Assembly: GCA_002159155.1 (NCBI GenBank)
Contig: LZRQ01000175.1
Location: forward strand, 1 to 7,397
Origin: Firmicutes bacterium ZCTH02-B6
Lineage (GTDB): Bacteria > Bacillota > Limnochordia > Limnochordales > ZCTH02-B6
Direction of reading: 5' to 3'
Length of the DNA stretch: 7,397 nt
The translations under genes and the position numbers were made by a program. The notes beneath the pieces are model-generated. The model saw only the letters and a program-made list of their open reading frames with translations, made no database searches and was not told where the DNA came from. Below are positions 1 through 6,401 of this stretch, piece by piece (positions within the stretch are counted from its first letter, which is position 1; each line of letters opens with the position of its first letter).

Positions 1-199
1 TGTCGGACACGGCCTTGACCGACTCCACCACGGCAAAGGCTTCGCCCGCCTGGAAAATGCTCCCTTCCTGTGGCAAGTCGACAAACACCACGTCCCCCAG
101 CTCATGCTGAGCGTAGTGGGTAATGCCGACCCGTACGCGGTTGCCTTCTTGCCGGACCCACTCGTGCTCCTTGCTATAGCGCAGATCCTCGGGATACAT
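1..199 (-). CDS. gcvH: Glycine cleavage system H protein, N-terminal part (runs off the left edge)
   Basis: GcvH is the lipoylated carrier of the glycine cleavage complex. It shuttles the aminomethyl group from the P protein to the T protein, and reduced lipoate to the L protein, in the cytoplasm. Only the first 66 codons are present; the family is usually about 125-130 residues, so roughly half is missing. Visible hallmarks are YSKEHEWV at residues 8-15, a GIT..A...LGD stretch at 25-36, VFVDLP at 38-43, and the lipoylation site ESVKAVSD at 59-66 with Lys62 as the expected lipoyl lysine. The ATG start fits the normal family N-terminus and has a modest AAGGGGG ribosome site 7 bases upstream. 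It lies 45 bases downstream of gcvT on the same strand, so the two are very probably co-transcribed. The gcvP genes are not in the window and may follow to the left. Identity is secure. Confidence 0.95.
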   Translation of the reverse strand, partial: MYPEDLRYSKEHEWVRQEGNRVRVGITHYAQHELGDVVFVDLPQEGSIFQAGEAFAVVESVKAVSD

Positions 200-244
200 G
201 GACGCGCCCCCTTCTACACGATACACCGGTGCGTTGGTGCCGCC

Positions 245-1384
245 TTACTTTGCGGGCCGCACAAAGCGGCCTTTGATGACCTGACAGGGGATGGCTCGGC
301 CGCGGATCTCGACCGCGAGCTCCTGCCCCGGCGACGCGTACTCCGCCGCCACGTAACCCATGCCGATGGGCTCCCCGAGGGTTGGGGACATGGTGCCGGA
401 CGTGACGCGCCCGACCTGCTGGTCAGCGGCCAACAGCGGATATCCGTGGCGGGGAATGCCCCGGCCGGTCATGCGGAACCCTACCAGCCTGCGGGCGACG
501 CCATCGGCCTGCTGGCGCGCCAGCGCCTCCTTGCCTACAAAGTCCTCTTTATCGAGCTTGACGGCAAAGCCCAGGCCCGCCTCCAAGGGCGTCGTTGTCT
601 CGTCGATATCGTTGCCGTACAAGGGAAACCGCATCTCAAGCCGGAGCGTGTCCCGGGCGCCAAGTCCGGCGGGGACGAGGCCCAAGTCTTTGCCGGCTGC
701 AAGCAGGGCGCGCCAAAGGGACGCGGCCGCATCCGGGGCCACATAAAGTTCAAACCCATCCTCGCCGGTATAGCCTGTGCGGGAGACCAGCGCAGGGCGG
801 CCGTCCACCTCGTCCTCAATAAAACGGAAAGGCGCCACCTCTGCCAGGGGCGCGCCGGTCAAACGGGACAGGATCTCTTGGGACCGCGGCCCCTGCACGG
901 CCAGTAAGGCGGTCGCGTCGGAGACGTCCTCCAGCACCACGTCTTCAGGTGCAACAGGCGACCCGCCCTCGCCGGGCCACGCCCGGCGCAGGTAATCAAG
1001 CCACTGGACGTCCTTCGCGATATTGGCCGCGTTGACGACGACGAGGAAGTCCTCAGCCCGCCGGTACACCACCACGTCATCGACAATGCCGCCGTCAGGC
1101 TTGCACATGAGAGAGTAACGGGCTTGCCCCGGCTCCATGTCCGCGACGCGGTTGGTCATCGCCCATTCCAAAAATGCGGCAGCGCCGGGGCCCCCGACCT
1201 TGATCTCGCCCATGTGCGACAGGTCAAACAGGCCCGCGGCGCTGCGCACCGCTCTGTGTTCCTCCAGAATGCCGCTGTATTCGACGGGCATACGGAAACC
1301 GGCGAAGTCGATCATGCGCGCCCCGCCGGCCAAGTGCTCCTCGTATAGCGGGGTGCGCTTCCCCGCCGGCCCGTTGTCGCTCAT
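245..1384 (-). CDS. gcvT: Glycine cleavage system T protein (aminomethyltransferase)
   Basis: GcvT takes the aminomethyl group from lipoylated GcvH and, with tetrahydrofolate, releases ammonia and forms 5,10-methylene-tetrahydrofolate. The 379-residue length is normal (about 360-375 for the family). The N-terminal folate-binding region contains RTPLYEEH (10-17), FAGFRMPVEYSGI (27-39) and LFDLSHMGE (52-60). The Asp pair of GGIVDDVVVYR (98-108) includes the family's conserved catalytic Asp. RTGYTGEDGFE (202-212) contributes folate-binding residues, with Glu208 at the conserved position. The C-terminal barrel domain carries GRVTSGTMSPTL (325-336) and a GMGYV stretch (341-345). The ATG start is preceded by GGGGAGGG (1393-1400) at 8 bases. 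It is the first gene of a leftward operon with gcvH and diverges from the aldehyde dehydrogenase gene. No glycine riboswitch core could be recognised in its leader. Identity is secure. Confidence 0.97.
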   Translation of the reverse strand: MSDNGPAGKRTPLYEEHLAGGARMIDFAGFRMPVEYSGILEEHRAVRSAAGLFDLSHMGEIKVGGPGAAAFLEWAMTNRVADMEPGQARYSLMCKPDGGIVDDVVVYRRAEDFLVVVNAANIAKDVQWLDYLRRAWPGEGGSPVAPEDVVLEDVSDATALLAVQGPRSQEILSRLTGAPLAEVAPFRFIEDEVDGRPALVSRTGYTGEDGFELYVAPDAAASLWRALLAAGKDLGLVPAGLGARDTLRLEMRFPLYGNDIDETTTPLEAGLGFAVKLDKEDFVGKEALARQQADGVARRLVGFRMTGRGIPRHGYPLLAADQQVGRVTSGTMSPTLGEPIGMGYVAAEYASPGQELAVEIRGRAIPCQVIKGRFVRPAK

Positions 1385-1426
1385 CGGCGCAACCCTCCCC
1401 TCATCTATTTTGCTGAACGATAGGGG

Positions 1427-1459
1427 ATTCCTTCGTGGCGCCCCGGGAGGGCAAGGAAT
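1427..1459. repeat. Inverted repeat in the gcvT/aldehyde dehydrogenase divergent region
   Basis: ATTCCTT (1427-1433) is the exact reverse complement of AAGGAAT (1453-1459). Inside it, GCCC and GGGC can add a shorter inner stem with an asymmetric loop. In the minus direction this hairpin would sit about 43 bases upstream of the gcvT start, in its leader or promoter. In the plus direction it lies just upstream of the proposed aldehyde dehydrogenase promoter, and the two overlap by a couple of bases. It could be a repressor operator or an RNA hairpin. The sequence alone does not tell which. Confidence 0.4.
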
Positions 1460-1486
1460 GACTCAGCCTTTTCCGAAGTGTATAGC
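1458..1486 (+). promoter_or_regulatory. Possible sigma-70/A promoter of the aldehyde dehydrogenase gene
   Basis: The -35-like ATGACT (1458-1463, 4 of 6 consensus bases) is followed after exactly 17 bases by the -10-like TATAGC (1481-1486, 4 of 6). The start of transcription would fall near 1493, giving a leader of about 48 bases before the ATG. The spacing is ideal but both boxes are imperfect, so this is a candidate only. Confidence 0.35.
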
Positions 1487-1488
1487 GC

Positions 1489-1500
1489 GGCGGCACCGCC
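1489..1500. repeat. Short palindrome at the expected transcription start of the aldehyde dehydrogenase gene
   Basis: GGCGG-CA-CCGCC is a perfect 5-base inverted repeat with a 2-base centre. It lies 2 bases after the proposed -10 box and covers the expected start of transcription, a classic place for a repressor operator. In a GC-rich genome such a short palindrome can arise by chance. Confidence 0.3.
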
Positions 1501-1540
1501 AAGGGGGTCGCCGTACCACTGGGCCAGGAGGCGATGAACG

Positions 1541-3058
1541 ATGGCAGCCGACAAGACCTCGCAGCAGGAAGCGCCCATCTTAAAGAGCTATATCGCCGGC
1601 CAATGGGTCGAAGGGTCAACCGGCAAGCTTTACCCGGACATCAACCCCGCCACAGGCGAGCTCTTGGGCCAGATCTCGGTCGCTGGCGCCGCGGAAGTGG
1701 ACCGAGCAGTCAAGGCCGCCCAGCAGGCCTTTGAGTCTTGGCGGGCGATGCCGGCCCCACGGCGAGGCGAGATCCTCTTCCGCGCCGCTCAGCTCATCGC
1801 GGAGCGCAAGGAGCAGCTGGCCCACCTCATGTCCCAAGAAATGGGCAAGGTGCTCTTTGAGGCGCGCGGCGACGTGCAGGAAGCCATTGACGAGTTCTAC
1901 TACATGGCGGGCGAGGGACGCCGCTTGCACGGTTTCACGGCGCCCTCGGAGATGCCCAACAAGTTCGCGTGCTGCGTGCGGGATCCGGTGGGGGTCGTTG
2001 GGCTTATTACGCCGTGGAACTTCCCCGTTGCGGTGCCTTCGTGGAAGCTCGCGCCCGCCCTCATCGCCGGGAACACCATCGTCTGGAAGCCCGCGGAGGA
2101 CACGCCGCTGGTATCTCTTGAGTTTGCCAAGATCCTAGAGGAAGCCGGGTTGCCGCCGGGCGTGCTCAACGTGGTGCTCGGGCCCGGTCCCGATACGGGC
2201 GCCCCGTTGGTCGAGCATCCCGGCGTGCGGGTGATCGCTTTCACCGGTTCCACCGCGACGGGCACCATGATCGCCACCGAAGGCGCCCGCCGGGGCAAGC
2301 GGGTGCTGCTGGAGATGGGCGGCAAAAACGCGATTACGGTCCTGGACGACGCGGACTTGGACCTGGCCGTGGAAGGGATCCTCTGGAGCGCCTTCGGCAC
2401 CACCGGCCAGCGCTGCACTGCGGCCAGCCGCCTGCTGATTCACCGGCGGGTCATGGACGAGTTGGTCCCGCGCCTCGTGGAGCGCGCACAAGCCTTGCGC
2501 ATCGGTAACCCGTTGGATGACGGGACTCAGCTGGGGCCGATCGTCAACCAAAAGCAGTTGGAGCGAGTTCACCGCTACACGGGTGTCGGCGTCGAGGAAG
2601 GCGCGCGCCTGCTGTGCGGCGGCGAAATTTATCGGGAAGGCGAGTGCGCCCGGGGCTTCTTTTACCGCCCGACGCTGTTCGCTGACGTTCATCCGGGGAT
2701 GCGCATCGCGCAAGAAGAGATCTTCGGCCCGACGGCGGTCATCATCCCCATCGACAGCCTGGAGGAGGCCGTCCGGATCAACAACGAGACCGCCTACGGC
2801 CTCTCTAGCAGCATCTACACCCGGGACATCAACAAGGCCATGCGGGCCGCCCGGGACATGACCACCGGGATCGTTTATATCAACCACGGCACCACGGGCG
2901 CGGAGGTACATCTGCCCTTCGGCGGCACCCGCGGCACCGGCAACGGCCACCGGGAAGCGGCCGTGCAGGCCCTGGAAGCCTTTACCGAGTGGAAGGCCAT
3001 CTACATCGACTACTCGGGCAAGCTGCAGCGGGCGCAGATCGACACACCAGTCTCCTAA
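1541..3058 (+). CDS. Aldehyde dehydrogenase family protein (NAD(P)+-dependent; substrate unknown)
   Basis: This 505-residue cytoplasmic enzyme should oxidise an aldehyde to the acid using NAD(P)+. All core ALDH signatures are present: TPWNFP with Asn160, KPAE at 183-186, GSTATG (236-241), LLEMGGKN with the general base Glu258, FGTTGQRC with the nucleophile Cys292, and EEIFGP with the cofactor-holding Glu393. Glu186, three residues after Lys183, matches the position that favours NAD+ in ALDH2-type enzymes. The C-terminus, with TTGAEVHLPFGG (451-462), TGNGHRE and a final DYSGKLQRAQID, resembles bacterial semialdehyde dehydrogenases of amino acid catabolism (aminoadipate semialdehyde/piperideine-6-carboxylate or alpha-ketoglutarate semialdehyde types). 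That substrate assignment is only a family impression. The ATG has a perfect AGGAGG (1526-1531) 9 bases upstream, favouring it over the out-of-frame ATG at 1534. It is transcribed alone, divergent from gcvT. The family is certain; the substrate is not. Confidence 0.9.
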   Translation: MAADKTSQQEAPILKSYIAGQWVEGSTGKLYPDINPATGELLGQISVAGAAEVDRAVKAAQQAFESWRAMPAPRRGEILFRAAQLIAERKEQLAHLMSQEMGKVLFEARGDVQEAIDEFYYMAGEGRRLHGFTAPSEMPNKFACCVRDPVGVVGLITPWNFPVAVPSWKLAPALIAGNTIVWKPAEDTPLVSLEFAKILEEAGLPPGVLNVVLGPGPDTGAPLVEHPGVRVIAFTGSTATGTMIATEGARRGKRVLLEMGGKNAITVLDDADLDLAVEGILWSAFGTTGQRCTAASRLLIHRRVMDELVPRLVERAQALRIGNPLDDGTQLGPIVNQKQLERVHRYTGVGVEEGARLLCGGEIYREGECARGFFYRPTLFADVHPGMRIAQEEIFGPTAVIIPIDSLEEAVRINNETAYGLSSSIYTRDINKAMRAARDMTTGIVYINHGTTGAEVHLPFGGTRGTGNGHREAAVQALEAFTEWKAIYIDYSGKLQRAQIDTPVS

Positions 3059-3083
3059 ACCGGCTAATGCGGTCGGGTACCGG

Positions 3084-3114
3084 CGGCGCTCCGGCCCATC
3101 TGTCCGGGGCGCCG
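3084..3114 (+). terminator. GC-rich hairpin 25 bases after the aldehyde dehydrogenase gene
   Basis: CGGCGCTCCGG (3084-3094) pairs with CCGGGGCGCCG (3104-3114) over 11 positions, one of them a G-U wobble, with a 9-base loop. It begins 25 bases past the aldehyde dehydrogenase stop codon, the right place for a terminator or an mRNA 3'-end stabiliser. No T-run follows (TCTCGCG), so intrinsic termination here would be weak. Confidence 0.4.
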
Positions 3115-3132
3115 TCTCGCGCCGGCGGCTAC

Positions 3133-3162
3133 GGCACATCCTCGCCATCCTGGGGATATACT
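3133..3162 (+). promoter_or_regulatory. Possible promoter inside the aldehyde dehydrogenase-sucD intergenic region
   Basis: TATACT (3157-3162) matches five of six -10 consensus bases. GGCACA (3133-3138), 18 bases upstream, is only a weak -35 (three of six). Transcription would start near 3169 and run about 140 bases to the strong hairpin at 3270-3303. The weak -35 makes this tentative. Confidence 0.25.
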
Positions 3163-3181
3163 GGGTAGGAGCTTGGCGGGG

Positions 3182-3286
3182 GTGGAAACCGTGGGCGTTT
3201 TGCTGCGTGCAGTAAAGCTCGTGCTGGATCCGGTGCTTAAGCGCCGGGGAAAGACGCTGATCGTCATTTGGCGGCGAGGCCGGTAA
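3182..3286 (+). CDS. Doubtful small ORF, 34 codons, basic peptide
   Basis: A GTG-started frame encodes a 34-residue peptide with a hydrophobic middle (VGVLLRAVKLVLDPVL) and a strongly basic end (KRRGKTLIVIWRRGR). AGGAG at 3167-3171 lies 10 bases upstream. A second in-frame GTG at 3191 could also serve as the start. I do not recognise the peptide. Against it being a gene: its last five codons lie inside the 5' arm of the terminator hairpin, its stop codon TAA straddles the end of that arm and the loop, and the proposed -10 is too close for a normal leader. It may be a chance frame, or a peptide on a short RNA. Confidence 0.2.
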   Translation: METVGVLLRAVKLVLDPVLKRRGKTLIVIWRRGR

Positions 3287-3303
3287 GGACCGGTCTCGCC
3301 GCC
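3270..3303. terminator. Strong stem-loop terminator between convergent genes
   Basis: GGCGGCGAG (3270-3278) pairs with CTCGCCGCC (3295-3303). Inside, G3279-T3294 can form a G-U pair, and CCGGT (3280-3284) pairs with ACCGG (3289-3293), closing an AAGG tetraloop. The result is a 15-pair stem. On the plus strand it is followed by TTGCTT, a short T-rich tail, so it best ends plus-strand transcription. It starts 12 bases past the sucD stop on the minus strand, but there the following bases are A-rich, so termination of sucCD would rely on the stem alone. It is the natural barrier between the converging units. Confidence 0.75.
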
Positions 3304-3315
3304 TTGCTTACGCCG

Positions 3316-4188
3316 TTAGGCGCGGCCGAGGCGCTGCGCGACTTTGTCCACGATGTCGCTGATAGTCTCGGCCACCGGGACACCCGCCGCCTCCAGCGCC
3401 GCCACCTTTGACTGCGCCGTGCCGCGGCCGCCGGAGATAATGGCGCCGGCGTGACCCATCCGCTTGCCGGGCGGCGCCGTGCGGCCGGAGATGAAGCTCA
3501 CCACCGGCGTCTTCATCTGCTTGATGTACTCGGCCGCCTCCTCCTCATCGGAGCCGCCGATCTCGCCGATCATGACGACGACCTTGGTCTGGGGATCTTC
3601 CTCGAACATGCGCAGCACGTCGATGAACCGGGTGCCGATGATGGGGTCGCCGCCGATGCCGACGCAGGTGGACTGCCCGATGCCCCGGCTCGTGAGCTCG
3701 TTGACAACCTCATAAGTCAGCGTGCCGCTGCGGGACACAAGCCCGACGGGACCAGGCGTGAAGATACGGCCGGGCAAGATGCCGACCAGGGCCTGGCCCG
3801 CCGAGATGAGGCCGGGGCAGTTGGGGCCAATGAGCCGCACACCCTTCTGGCGAACGAACTGAACGGCCTCGATCATGTCCTGCACGGGGATGCCCTCGGT
3901 GATGCAGACGATGAGCTCGATGCCGTTGTCGGCCGCCTCCAGCACCGCCTCCGCGGCGTACGCCGCCGGAACAAAAATGATGGAGCAGTTGGCGCCGGTG
4001 GCGTCCACGGCCTGTTTGACCGTGTCAAAGACAGGCACTCCCAGCACCTGCTGGCCGCCCTTGCCGGGCGTTACACCGCCGACCACCTGGGTGCCGTAAG
4101 CCAGCATCTGGCTGGCGTGAAACTGTCCCTCACGGCCGGTAATGCCCTGGACGATCACGCGCGTGTTGCGATCGATGAGAATGCTCAT
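3316..4188 (-). CDS. sucD: Succinyl-CoA synthetase (ADP-forming), alpha subunit
   Basis: SucD is the phosphohistidine-carrying, CoA-binding subunit of succinyl-CoA synthetase. With SucC it converts succinyl-CoA, ADP and phosphate to succinate, CoA and ATP in the TCA cycle. The 290-residue length is typical of the family. The N-terminal CoA-binding domain has GITGREG (15-21) and PGKGG (41-45), with GPNCPG (121-126) in the CoA-ligase region. SRSGTLTYE (152-160) and GIGGDP (177-182) follow. The active-site loop GHAGAIISGGRG (245-256) contains His246, the same residue number as the phosphorylated His of the E. coli enzyme. The ATG start gives the usual MSILIDRNT opening. AGGAGG lies about 12 bases upstream, a slightly long spacing, within the 20-base gap after sucC. 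It is the second gene of a sucC-sucD operon, and a strong hairpin lies just past its stop. No missing residues were noticed. Confidence 0.97.
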   Translation of the reverse strand: MSILIDRNTRVIVQGITGREGQFHASQMLAYGTQVVGGVTPGKGGQQVLGVPVFDTVKQAVDATGANCSIIFVPAAYAAEAVLEAADNGIELIVCITEGIPVQDMIEAVQFVRQKGVRLIGPNCPGLISAGQALVGILPGRIFTPGPVGLVSRSGTLTYEVVNELTSRGIGQSTCVGIGGDPIIGTRFIDVLRMFEEDPQTKVVVMIGEIGGSDEEEAAEYIKQMKTPVVSFISGRTAPPGKRMGHAGAIISGGRGTAQSKVAALEAAGVPVAETISDIVDKVAQRLGRA

Positions 4189-4208
4189 CTCCGGTTGCGT
4201 CCTCCTCG

Positions 4209-5342
4209 TTAGCTCTGGGCCGCGAGGACTGCCTTGCGGGCAGCCTCCTGGAACGTGGCGGCCGGGGTCAGCTCTGTGCCTTCCAGCAGCCGGCGGCCTT
4301 CCTCCTCACGGGTGCCCACCAGGCGCACGACCACGGGAACCTTGACCTCCATGGACCGCATGACGTCCAAGAGGCCCTGGGCCACCTCGTCGCAGCGGGT
4401 GATGCCGCCGAACACGTTGATCAGCACCGACTTGACGTCCGGGTCGGACAGCACCACTTCCAGGGCGTTGCGCACGACCTCGGCCTTCGCGCCGCCGCCG
4501 ATGTCCAGGAAGTTGGCGGCTTTGCCCCCATTGCGCTGGATCATGTCCAACGTGGTCATGACAAGGCCGGCACCGTTGCCGATGACGCCCACGTTGCCGT
4601 CCAGTTTGACGTAGGCCAACCCCCGCCGGCGAGCTTCGAGCTCCAGCGGATGATCACCCTCGTCCTCCTTGAGGGCCGCCAACTTCTGCTGCCGGAAGAG
4701 GGCGTTGTCATCGATCTCCATCTTGCCGTCCAGGGCCACCAGTCGCCCGTCGCCCAAGCGTGCCAGCGGGTTGATCTCTACCAGCGTGGCGTCATGGGAC
4801 AGCAGGATGTCATATACCTTGCGCATGATGGGCGCAAGCTGCTTCAAGAGCTCCGCAGGGACGCCGGCCTGCGCCGCCAGCTGGCGGATGTGAAAATCCC
4901 GCAGGCCCAGCCCCGCGTTGAGCCAGAGCTTGGCTACCTTCTCCGGATGCTTCTCGGCGATCTCTTCGATGTCCATCCCGCCGGCAGCGGACAGGATGAC
5001 CACATTGGCTTGCCGGTCCCGGTCGACCGTGATGCCGAGATAAAACTCCTGGGCGATCTCCGCGGCCTGCTCCACCAGCACCCGTTCGACTTTGTACCCG
5101 CGCACGTCCATGCCCAGGATGCGCTGGGCCTGCTGAAACGCTCCATCCGGATCGTCCGCCAACTGGATGCCGCCGGCCTTGCCACGCCCACCGATGGGCA
5201 CCTGGGCCTTGACCACTACCCGGCCGCCGATTTCCTGTGCGATGGCGCGCGCTTCTTCGGGCGTGGTGGCGACGCGGCCCGTGGGCACAGGAATGCCGGC
5301 CTCGGCGAAGATGGCCTTCGCCTGGCTTTCGATCAGCTTCAC
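4209..5342 (-). CDS. sucC: Succinyl-CoA synthetase (ADP-forming), beta subunit
   Basis: SucC is the ATP-grasp, nucleotide- and succinate-binding subunit that works with SucD. Its 377 residues are close to the 388 of E. coli SucC. Visible motifs are KAQVPIGGRGKAGGI (45-59) in the ATP-grasp fold, VEINPL (188-193) and LDGKMEIDDNALFR (204-217) with the expected metal ligands Asn191 and Asp205, GNGAGLVMTTLD (255-266), GGKAANFLDIGGGA (272-285), and the succinate/phosphate-binding INVFGGITRCD (308-318). Residue 20 is Pro, as in the ATP-using E. coli enzyme, which hints at ADP/ATP specificity. The start is GTG; GAGGAGGT lies about 10 bases upstream and the opening KLIESQAKAIFAEAGIPVP fits the family, so this start is well supported. 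A promoter with a perfect -10 box precedes it. It heads the sucCD operon. Confidence 0.97.
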   Translation of the reverse strand: MKLIESQAKAIFAEAGIPVPTGRVATTPEEARAIAQEIGGRVVVKAQVPIGGRGKAGGIQLADDPDGAFQQAQRILGMDVRGYKVERVLVEQAAEIAQEFYLGITVDRDRQANVVILSAAGGMDIEEIAEKHPEKVAKLWLNAGLGLRDFHIRQLAAQAGVPAELLKQLAPIMRKVYDILLSHDATLVEINPLARLGDGRLVALDGKMEIDDNALFRQQKLAALKEDEGDHPLELEARRRGLAYVKLDGNVGVIGNGAGLVMTTLDMIQRNGGKAANFLDIGGGAKAEVVRNALEVVLSDPDVKSVLINVFGGITRCDEVAQGLLDVMRSMEVKVPVVVRLVGTREEEGRRLLEGTELTPAATFQEAARKAVLAAQS

Positions 5343-5386
5343 CTTGTCGTTTACCTCCTCGCCGTCGCTTCAAAGACCCGGCGGAA

Positions 5387-5415
5387 ATTATACCCCAACT
5401 GGTGTTGAAAGGAAA
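5387..5415 (-). promoter_or_regulatory. Promoter of the sucCD operon
   Basis: On the minus strand, a perfect TATAAT -10 box (5387-5392) lies 44 bases upstream of the sucC GTG. A 17-base spacer separates it from TTTCCT (5410-5415), a weak -35 with three of six consensus bases. Transcription would start near 5380, leaving a leader of just under 40 bases that contains the sucC ribosome site. The weak -35, overlapped by an inverted repeat, suggests help or control by a regulator. Confidence 0.6.
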
Positions 5416-5438
5416 CTGAGGCCCGGCCTTACTTCCTT
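5409..5438. repeat. Imperfect inverted repeat over the sucC -35 region, after ilvE
   Basis: Read on the minus strand, AAGGAAG pairs with TTTCCTT (six Watson-Crick pairs plus one G-U). Within it AGGC and GCCT form a small inner stem, separated from the outer stem by an internal loop. It lies between the ilvE stop and the sucC -10 box and covers the proposed -35. It could be a weak ilvE terminator or an operator for sucCD. The tail after the stem is not T-rich. Confidence 0.35.
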
Positions 5439-5475
5439 AAGATAGACGCCCCGCCGAACGGCCCGTGCGCCATCA

Positions 5476-6390
5476 TCAATAGACGGGGGTGCACCAGTGC
5501 TTGTACTTGGCCACCTTGCCGCGCACCACGTCGAAGTACAGCTCCTGGAGCCGGCGGGTGATGGGCCCGATCTTGCCGTCGCCCACCGGACGGCGATCGA
5601 TCTCGGCAATGGGGCTCACCTGAGCACCGGTGCCTACAAAGAACGCCTCGTCGGCCACGTACAGCTCCGTGCGGTCGATGGTGCGCTCAACCACCGTAAG
5701 GCCAAGCTCCTCACGGGCCAGCTCAATGATGGTCGACCGGGTGATGCCCTCCAGGATGTCGGCCGTGACGGGCGTGGTGATGAGCTGCCCATGGCGCACG
5801 ATGAACAAGTTTTCAGCGGTGCCCTCCGACACCTTGCCGTCCCGGGTGAGGAAAATCGCCTCGTCATACCCGTTGTCATAGGCTTCGGTCCGCGCCAGAG
5901 CGGCGTTGATGTAAGCGCCGTTGATCTTGGCTCGCATGGGCACCATGTTATCGCTCAGGTGCGTCCAGGAGGAAACGCAGACCTTGAGCCCCTTGCTCAC
6001 GTCCAAGTACGCACCCATCGGGATGACAAACAGCAGAAAGTCATCGGGCACCCCGGCCAGGATGGGCCCGATCTGATGTCCGCACTTGTAGGCGATGGGG
6101 CGCAAGTAGACGTCTTCCCGCTCGTTGTTCTTGCGCAGGAGGTCGAGGCTGATGCGGTTGAGGTCTTCGACCGTGTGGGGGAGCTTGATGCGAAGGATCT
6201 TGCAGGAGTTCAGCAGCCGCTCGTAATGCTCGGTCAGGCGAAACACGTACAGCTGTTGATCATCGGCGTTCCAATACGCGCGGATGCCTTCGAAGCATGC
6301 CGTCCCGTACATGAACGCGTGGGTCTGGATGCTGATTTTGGCATCCTCCATCGGCACAAACTGTCCTTGCAAGTACGCGTACCTGCCCAA
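5476..6390 (-). CDS. ilvE: Branched-chain amino acid aminotransferase
   Basis: This PLP fold-type IV transaminase interconverts Leu, Ile and Val with their 2-oxo acids, using glutamate/2-oxoglutarate, in the cytoplasm. From the TTG at 6390 it has 304 residues, close to E. coli IlvE (309). Motifs in this numbering are FEGIRAY (33-39), YLRP with Arg97, the PLP lysine Lys155 in MRAKINGAYINAAL, SEGTAENLF (188-196), EGITR (214-218, phosphate cup) and FFVGTGAQVSPI (250-261). The open frame extends upstream to an ATG at 6561, but the extra 57 residues do not look like IlvE and cross the divergent promoter. A strong AAGGAGG (6402-6408) sits 11 bases before the TTG. The in-frame ATGs at 6444 and 6483 lack ribosome sites. 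Its stop lies 133 bases upstream of sucC on the same strand, and sucC has its own promoter. A D-amino acid or ADC-lyase role is unlikely given the IlvE-type motifs. Confidence 0.93.
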   Translation of the reverse strand: MGRYAYLQGQFVPMEDAKISIQTHAFMYGTACFEGIRAYWNADDQQLYVFRLTEHYERLLNSCKILRIKLPHTVEDLNRISLDLLRKNNEREDVYLRPIAYKCGHQIGPILAGVPDDFLLFVIPMGAYLDVSKGLKVCVSSWTHLSDNMVPMRAKINGAYINAALARTEAYDNGYDEAIFLTRDGKVSEGTAENLFIVRHGQLITTPVTADILEGITRSTIIELAREELGLTVVERTIDRTELYVADEAFFVGTGAQVSPIAEIDRRPVGDGKIGPITRRLQELYFDVVRGKVAKYKHWCTPVY

Positions 6391-6401
6391 TTCGAATGCC
6401 G

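Noticed and set aside
104..907. Long plus-strand frame opposite gcvT
   Set aside because: It is antisense to clearly real gcvT and gcvH codons, with no ribosome site and composition typical of a GC-rich shadow frame.
1484..1520. T-box-like sequence (GGCGGTGCCGCC on the minus strand)
   Set aside because: It differs from the T-box core (GGTGGNACCGCG) at several positions, and there is no specifier stem or terminator pairing. It is better explained as a GC palindrome.
1385..1540. Glycine riboswitch upstream of gcvT
   Set aside because: The minus-strand leader has loose fragments (CACGAAGG, TTCAGCAAAATAG) reminiscent of the aptamer, but lacks the GGAGAG element and a convincing P1/P3 arrangement. 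A covariance-model search (Rfam RF00504) would settle it.
2135..3148. 337-residue minus-strand frame opposite the aldehyde dehydrogenase
   Set aside because: It is a shadow of a confidently identified gene. The protein shows no recognisable motif.
3451..4212. 253-residue plus-strand frame opposite sucD
   Set aside because: It is a mirror of sucD codons, rich in Asp/His/Gly/Leu as expected from antisense GC-rich coding DNA.
4650..5408. 252-residue plus-strand frame opposite sucC
   Set aside because: It is antisense to sucC and shows no family motif or convincing start.
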